Shown here: positions 60,842 through 64,000 of the stretch, in pieces
Position numbering within the stretch: the first letter of the stretch is position 1
Layout of the letters: every line of letters starts with the position of its first letter
Origin: Acanthochromis polyacanthus
Lineage: Eukaryota; Chordata; Actinopteri; Pomacentridae
Direction of reading: 5' to 3'
DNA: 64,000 bases
NCBI RefSeq assembly: GCF_021347895.1
Contig: NC_067117.1
Coordinates: 36,338,067 to 36,402,066, forward strand
Notes under the pieces: generated by a model
Databases searched by the model: none
What the model was told of the DNA's origin: nothing
Seen by the model: only the letters and a program-made list of their open reading frames with translations
Made by a program: the position numbers and the translations under genes

Positions 60842-61186
60842 ATGCTGAACTCCCTTCCCCCATTCCTGGAGGAAAGCCGGGGACAGTGTATTTCTATATG
60901 TCTTCATTCACAGGAAGATGGAGTCCCTGCTGAACATTTAAACACCTGGAATAACTTTTTCTTTTTAAAAGACAATGACTTTCACCTTTATGCTATGGAT
61001 GTTTTGTTAATGAACTTTCATGCTAAAACCCCTTCCCAGCTTAGGAGACCCCTCCAGAGACATCTCCACATTCCACCAGATCAGATAACAAGCCATAAAA
61101 ACTTTTACGACTTGGAGGAGCACATGGGAGACTGGTACAGAGAGAGACACTTTCTGAGCTGGAACAAAGGACCCTGGCCAAATTAA
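60842..61186 (+). CDS. Unidentified 114-codon ORF inside the insertion
   Basis: The frame starts 55 bases from the insertion's left end with MLNSLPPFLEESRGQC. It continues through an acidic and aromatic stretch (FFFLKDNDFHLYAMDVLLMN), then a basic LRRPLQRHLHIPPDQ and a Trp/Tyr-rich end (EEHMGDWYRERHFLSW) before a TAA. No domain is recognised and no signal peptide or membrane segment is evident. Its position in a possible U3 would fit an accessory ORF overlapping an LTR, but this is inference. It could also be a captured host fragment or a chance frame. Confidence 0.4.
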   Translation: MLNSLPPFLEESRGQCISICLHSQEDGVPAEHLNTWNNFFFLKDNDFHLYAMDVLLMNFHAKTPSQLRRPLQRHLHIPPDQITSHKNFYDLEEHMGDWYRERHFLSWNKGPWPN

Positions 61187-61699
61187 TATTTCTGAGATGT
61201 ATTTCAGATTTTCAGGATTACCAAAGTGGTAGTGAGATGATGTACATTACTTCCAAAAATGACACTTGTATCTATTACAGAAGTCTAGATATTAAAATAT
61301 GATGTTAATCATTTCTTCCCCAGGATACTATGATTTGGAATGAATTCTATTATTAACCTCTGAATTTACTTTCTATTTAGGTTGAAAGGATGACAATTGT
61401 GTTATTCATCACCAAATGTCTGACTTATTATATTTTCACTGTGATATATATTTTTAATATCCAAAAGAACATAAACATATAGTTATGAATGAAATAATTC
61501 ACATAATATGAACATATGTATTAATCTACACATTTAGGAACATGCGTTTCTCTTTCACACAACTGAAATATGGGGAGAGATAGACAGATCGTTTACCCGT
61601 TTTAATGTCACATACTCTTTATCCATTTTGGACCATCTCCTTTCTCTGTGAGAACAAAGGAACTGCTGTCGCTAGGCAGAACTGGCGCCAAAAGTCCCT

Positions 61700-61760
61700 T
61701 GCTCCGCCCAGGTCCGGCCCCAGGGGCTTCTGACCTTTATAAGCCTAAGCAGTCCACACC
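61700..61760 (+). promoter_or_regulatory. Possible promoter: GC boxes and TATA motif
   Basis: GCTCCGCCC at about 61701 and a GGTCCGGCCCC tract are followed by TTTATAAG at 61736-61743, in an otherwise AT-rich area, and then a CTCTCTCTCTTTGTG pyrimidine tract. Spacing and composition resemble a pol II core promoter such as that of an LTR. No transcript evidence is available. Confidence 0.45.
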
Positions 61761-62440
61761 TCTCTCTCTTTGTGTTTCCACTCTCTAGAGGCTTCACGTC
61801 AGCCTCTCTCCTTATTTTCTTCTAAAAGCGCGTTTTTCCCTATCTTCTGAAGTTTTTCGCTTCAAAGTTTAACTATTTTATCTTTTTTACTTTTTGTAAC
61901 TTAAAGCTAGACATTATGCTCATTTTAAGCCAAATTTTATTTGTTTTAAGCCCAAGAACTAATTAAGAACCACCATTTACTTTTCTTCATTTGGCGGTTC
62001 CCATCAGACATTGTTTCTTTGACCTGGTTAAAGCTTGAGAACCCGCCTCATTTTTAAATCAAGTGAATGTTATCACCGGACACCGGCTTCTTCAGCTGTG
62101 ACCACCGGAGATCTGCTGAATCAGACCTCCTATCAACGGAGCGATCTCTTTATGCAGGACGCCCCCGGCTGCCACCGTGACACACAGCGTCTGAGAAGCA
62201 AGGCCTTCCCGGCTCGTTGTAAGATCTCCTGGCTCCTCTGCGTCCCAGCAAAACGACGGTTCACTTCAGTAAATCCAGCTGAGTTTGCTCTATTTGATCT
62301 GGTTGATGTACTAACCGCTTGATTAATTAATTCATTTAATCCATTTATTCCTTTACAAATCATTGATTTTAATCCAAATCACCATTTACCTCGTCAGGTT
62401 AGTTATCTGCCTCTTCTCTCACCATATTTCCGGTCTCAAT
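61761..62440. other. Untranslated-like part of the insertion
   Basis: T-rich and then mixed sequence. The frame 62035-62322 (95 codons) has no known motif and overlaps a minus-strand frame. It could be a leader or R/U5 region if the LTR reading is right. No further domain is seen. Confidence 0.35.
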
Positions 62441-62448
62441 ATGCTAAT

Positions 62449-62533
62449 TTGAACACACGCACACACACCCACATCTCTCATCCACACGCACGCACTCACA
62501 CACACGTAGACACACACACGCACATGCACACGG

Positions 62534-62571
<38 letters not shown>
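62449..62571. repeat. (CA)n-rich microsatellite, left
   Basis: Interrupted CA/CG-containing run (ACACACGCACATGCACAC) passing into pure CA. Frames over it are artefacts. Confidence 0.92.
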
Positions 62572-62573
<2 letters not shown>

Positions 62574-62846
62574 TTGTACTTCTATCTTAGTGAGGACATC
62601 CATAGGCGTAATGCATTTCCTAGAGCCTTACCCTAACCTTAACCATCACAACTGATTGCCTAAGCTTAATCCTTACCCTAACCCTAACCAAACCTCAATT
62701 CATACCTGTTCTCTAAAAACAAGTCTTCACCCTCAAATATGGCTGTTTCAAAGTGAGGACCGGTCAAAATGTCCTCACTTTGTAAAAATGTCCTCACTTT
62801 GATAGTTAAATGCAGAAAATGGTACTCACCATGTAGCAAGTACAAG

Positions 62847-62847
<1 letters not shown>
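62572..62847. repeat. CA-flanked GTGAGGACAT dispersed repeat
   Basis: Contains TAGTGAGGACATCCATAGGC, a CCCTAACC-rich stretch, then GTCAAAATGTCCTCACTTTG and ACCATGTAGCAAGTACAAGA before the next CA run. This arrangement, a short unique core between CA tracts, is familiar from many fish genomes and may spread with the microsatellite. Confidence 0.7.

Positions 62848-62848
<1 letters not shown>

Positions 62849-62923
<75 letters not shown>
62849..62923. repeat. (CA)n microsatellite, right
   Basis: A pure CA run of about 37 units ending at ATCACAGG. Confidence 0.95.
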
Positions 62924-63177
62924 CACAGGTCACTGTAAATAGGATCTCACTGGTTTATTCAATAGAATAGCAAATAAATGCTTTCATTTAGACCAAATTA
63001 CAGCCTTGTGTGTTTCTTTGTGCAAGAATGTGATCAATTTAACCGAGGATTCAAGCTTTTAAGATATAAGACTGATCAAAATTTTAATTACTACATTTTT
63101 TATTAATGTTAATTAATAGGAATCTGGGGTGGTGCCCAAAACGAGTGCAATTATATACGTAGTGTCTCCTACATAGT

Positions 63178-63684
63178 CTACCTGTGTGCTCCTACTTCCA
63201 CTCTTATACCCTATGTTCCTGCCTCTTCTGGAAGAAAGTATTCACTACAGCAATTTCCATCCTTTTTGCAAAGTCAACCACCATCTGTCCTTCTGCGTTC
63301 CTCTCCTGGATACCAAACCTGCCCATGACCTCCTCATCATCTCTGTTTCCTGCACCAACATGTCCATTGAAGTCTGCACCAATGACAACTCTCTCACTTC
63401 TAGGGATGCTCTGCATCACTTCAAGGTCCAACCAGAATTTCTGCTTCTCCTCCAGCTCACATCCTACCTGTGGAGGATACCCACTAACAACATTGAACAT
63501 CACACCTTCGATTTCTAGCTTCAGGCTCATCACTCGATCTGACACTCTTTTTACCTCCAGTACATTCCTAACAAACTCCTCCTTCAAGATAACTCCTACT
63601 CCATTTCTCTTCCTATCTACAGCATGATAGAACAACTTGAACCCTGCTCCTAAACTTCTAGCTTTACTACCTTTCTGGAACCTG
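63178..63684 (-). pseudogene. RTE LINE endonuclease, N-terminal part
   Basis: The minus strand reads GSKARSLGAGFKLFYHAVDR, RNGVGVILKEEFVRNVLEVK, MSLKLEIEGVMFNVVSGYPP and RVVIGADFNGHVGAGNRDDE, with the GDFN-type active-site block. It then reads FAKRMEIAVVNTFFQKRQEH and, after a small indel near 63207, YKSGSRSTQVDY at the insertion site. This is the apurinic-type endonuclease that nicks target DNA. It is cut from its C-terminal half by the insertion. It lacks the first catalytic residues, because the copy is 5'-truncated near 63685. Confidence 0.9.
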
Positions 63685-63689
63685 CGCCT

Positions 63690-64000
63690 GTGAAAGTGAC
63701 TGCAATGTTTGGTGTCTCTTAACTGTTTTCAGTTTTTGCTGTATTTTTTGCTATATTTTTTTAAATATTTTGTCCTGTTTTATCGACTGCTGATGGAAGT
63801 TTCTGCTGGGAGAAGAATCTATTTAAGAGAGGAGCTTTTTTCATTGAGACAGAACAAATCTGGACTGCAACATCCAATTCCAGTGGACATCTTGAGGTGT
63901 TTTCATGGTTGCCGTGCTGGTGCAAAGGTGAAGGCTAGGAAATGGAGATACAAGCCCTTTCTTCCATCAGTCATCATGGGAAACGTGAACTCTTTGCCAA
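63690..64000 (+). mobile_element. Start of a Rex1-like LINE (runs off the window)
   Basis: A leader-like stretch is followed from about 63898 by coding VFHGCRAGAKVKARKW, then YKPFLPSVIMGNVNSLP, still open at the window edge. GNVNSLP corresponds to the GNVRSL-type block that opens the endonuclease domain of Rex1/Babar-like fish LINEs. No upstream start was chosen; the ATG of MGNVNSLP lies at about 63975. Its completeness cannot be judged here. Confidence 0.7.

Larger units (their letters stand above)
60788..63173 (+). mobile_element. 2386-bp insertion of unknown class, 4-bp TAGT duplications
   Basis: The insertion starts TGTAGGAATTTTCC and ends AGTGTCTCCTACA, with a 7-bp inverted end pair and TG...CA termini. 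It is flanked by TAGT at 60784-60787 and 63174-63177. TG...CA ends with a 4-bp duplication are typical of LTR elements. It carries an ORF near its left end, GC boxes and a TATA motif near 61700-61743, an AATAAA near 62973, and two CA microsatellites around a known dispersed repeat. One reading is a long solo LTR with an ORF in U3; another is a short unclassified element. No direct terminal repeats were seen inside it. Confidence 0.75.
58562..63685 (-). mobile_element. RTE-clade LINE, long copy split by a 2386-bp insertion
   Basis: The minus-strand order is endonuclease start (63178-63684), insertion (60788-63173), endonuclease end, linker, reverse transcriptase and the 3' end at 58562. The 3' end shows the RTE-type GGTGACCCCTGAAGGGAAAA sequence. 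When the insertion and one 4-bp repeat are set aside, the coding across the junction is continuous. Few stops are present, so the copy is not very old. Confidence 0.92.

Noticed and set aside
60842..61186. Host gene exon
   Set aside because: The frame lies wholly inside a bounded insertion in a LINE, lacks splice sites matching its limits and has no recognised domain.
62684..62926. Cys-Val repeat frame (also at 43709-43951)
   Set aside because: Translation of CA microsatellites on the reverse strand, not a protein.

Overview
The window looks like a piece of a teleost fish nuclear genome. It is AT-rich and single-gene-poor, and it is filled with fish-typical transposons: L2/Maui-like, Rex1/Babar-like and RTE LINEs, Tc1-like DD34E elements, hAT, PIF/Harbinger-like and piggyBac-like non-autonomous elements, Ty3/Gypsy remnants and two kinds of tRNA-derived SINE. 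I find no prokaryotic operon structure, CRISPR array or functional rRNA/tRNA gene.

The one recognisable host coding feature is a 217-bp exon at 15785-16001 (+). It encodes part of the extracellular ligand-binding domain of a group III metabotropic glutamate receptor, best matched by grm4. It has a consensus acceptor and donor, and its 72 full codons correspond to about residues 174-245 of mammalian mGluR4, including the glutamate-contacting Ala, Thr and Tyr. All other sequence appears to be flanking intron: at least 15.8 kb upstream and at least 48 kb downstream.

Layout. 1858-7828: a hAT element with an 8-bp target duplication; it carries a broken transposase and a broken Gypsy element. 7837-15700: mostly unique intron, with a dispersed repeat, a mariner-type MITE, a 300-bp palindromic fold-back array and an L2 tail that ends 93 bp before the exon. 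17473-19262: a LINE split by an 860-bp hAT MITE. 20858-27425: an old L2 interrupted by a 5.2-kb structure with long inverted arms, which encloses a young L2 with an intact 1028-codon ORF2. 29008-31639: a fold-back element in which an unclassified Cys/His-rich protein gene is mirrored on both strands. 31642-36844: a Tc1 copy holding an LTR fragment and a TA-flanked DNA element; that element holds a Harbinger-like element, which holds another L2. An antisense 18S rRNA 5' fragment also lies inside this nest. 39437-42125: a Rex1 LINE and two SINEs. 47212-50441: a second Rex1-type LINE, a Gypsy gag inverted duplication with a tRNA-Leu primer site, a Rex1 endonuclease fragment and a SINE. 50601-51146: a piggyBac MITE. 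56687-58320: a nearly intact Tc1-like transposon. 58562-63685: a long RTE LINE interrupted by a 2386-bp insertion of unknown class with clean 4-bp duplications and its own ORF. 63690-64000: the start of another LINE.

The genes do not form a pathway. The biology visible here is a neuronal receptor gene whose introns have taken in several layers of mobile DNA. The best candidates for something undescribed are the fold-back element at 29008-31639, the 2386-bp insertion at 60788-63173, the 5.2-kb inverted-repeat structure around the L2, and the rRNA fragment within a transposon.
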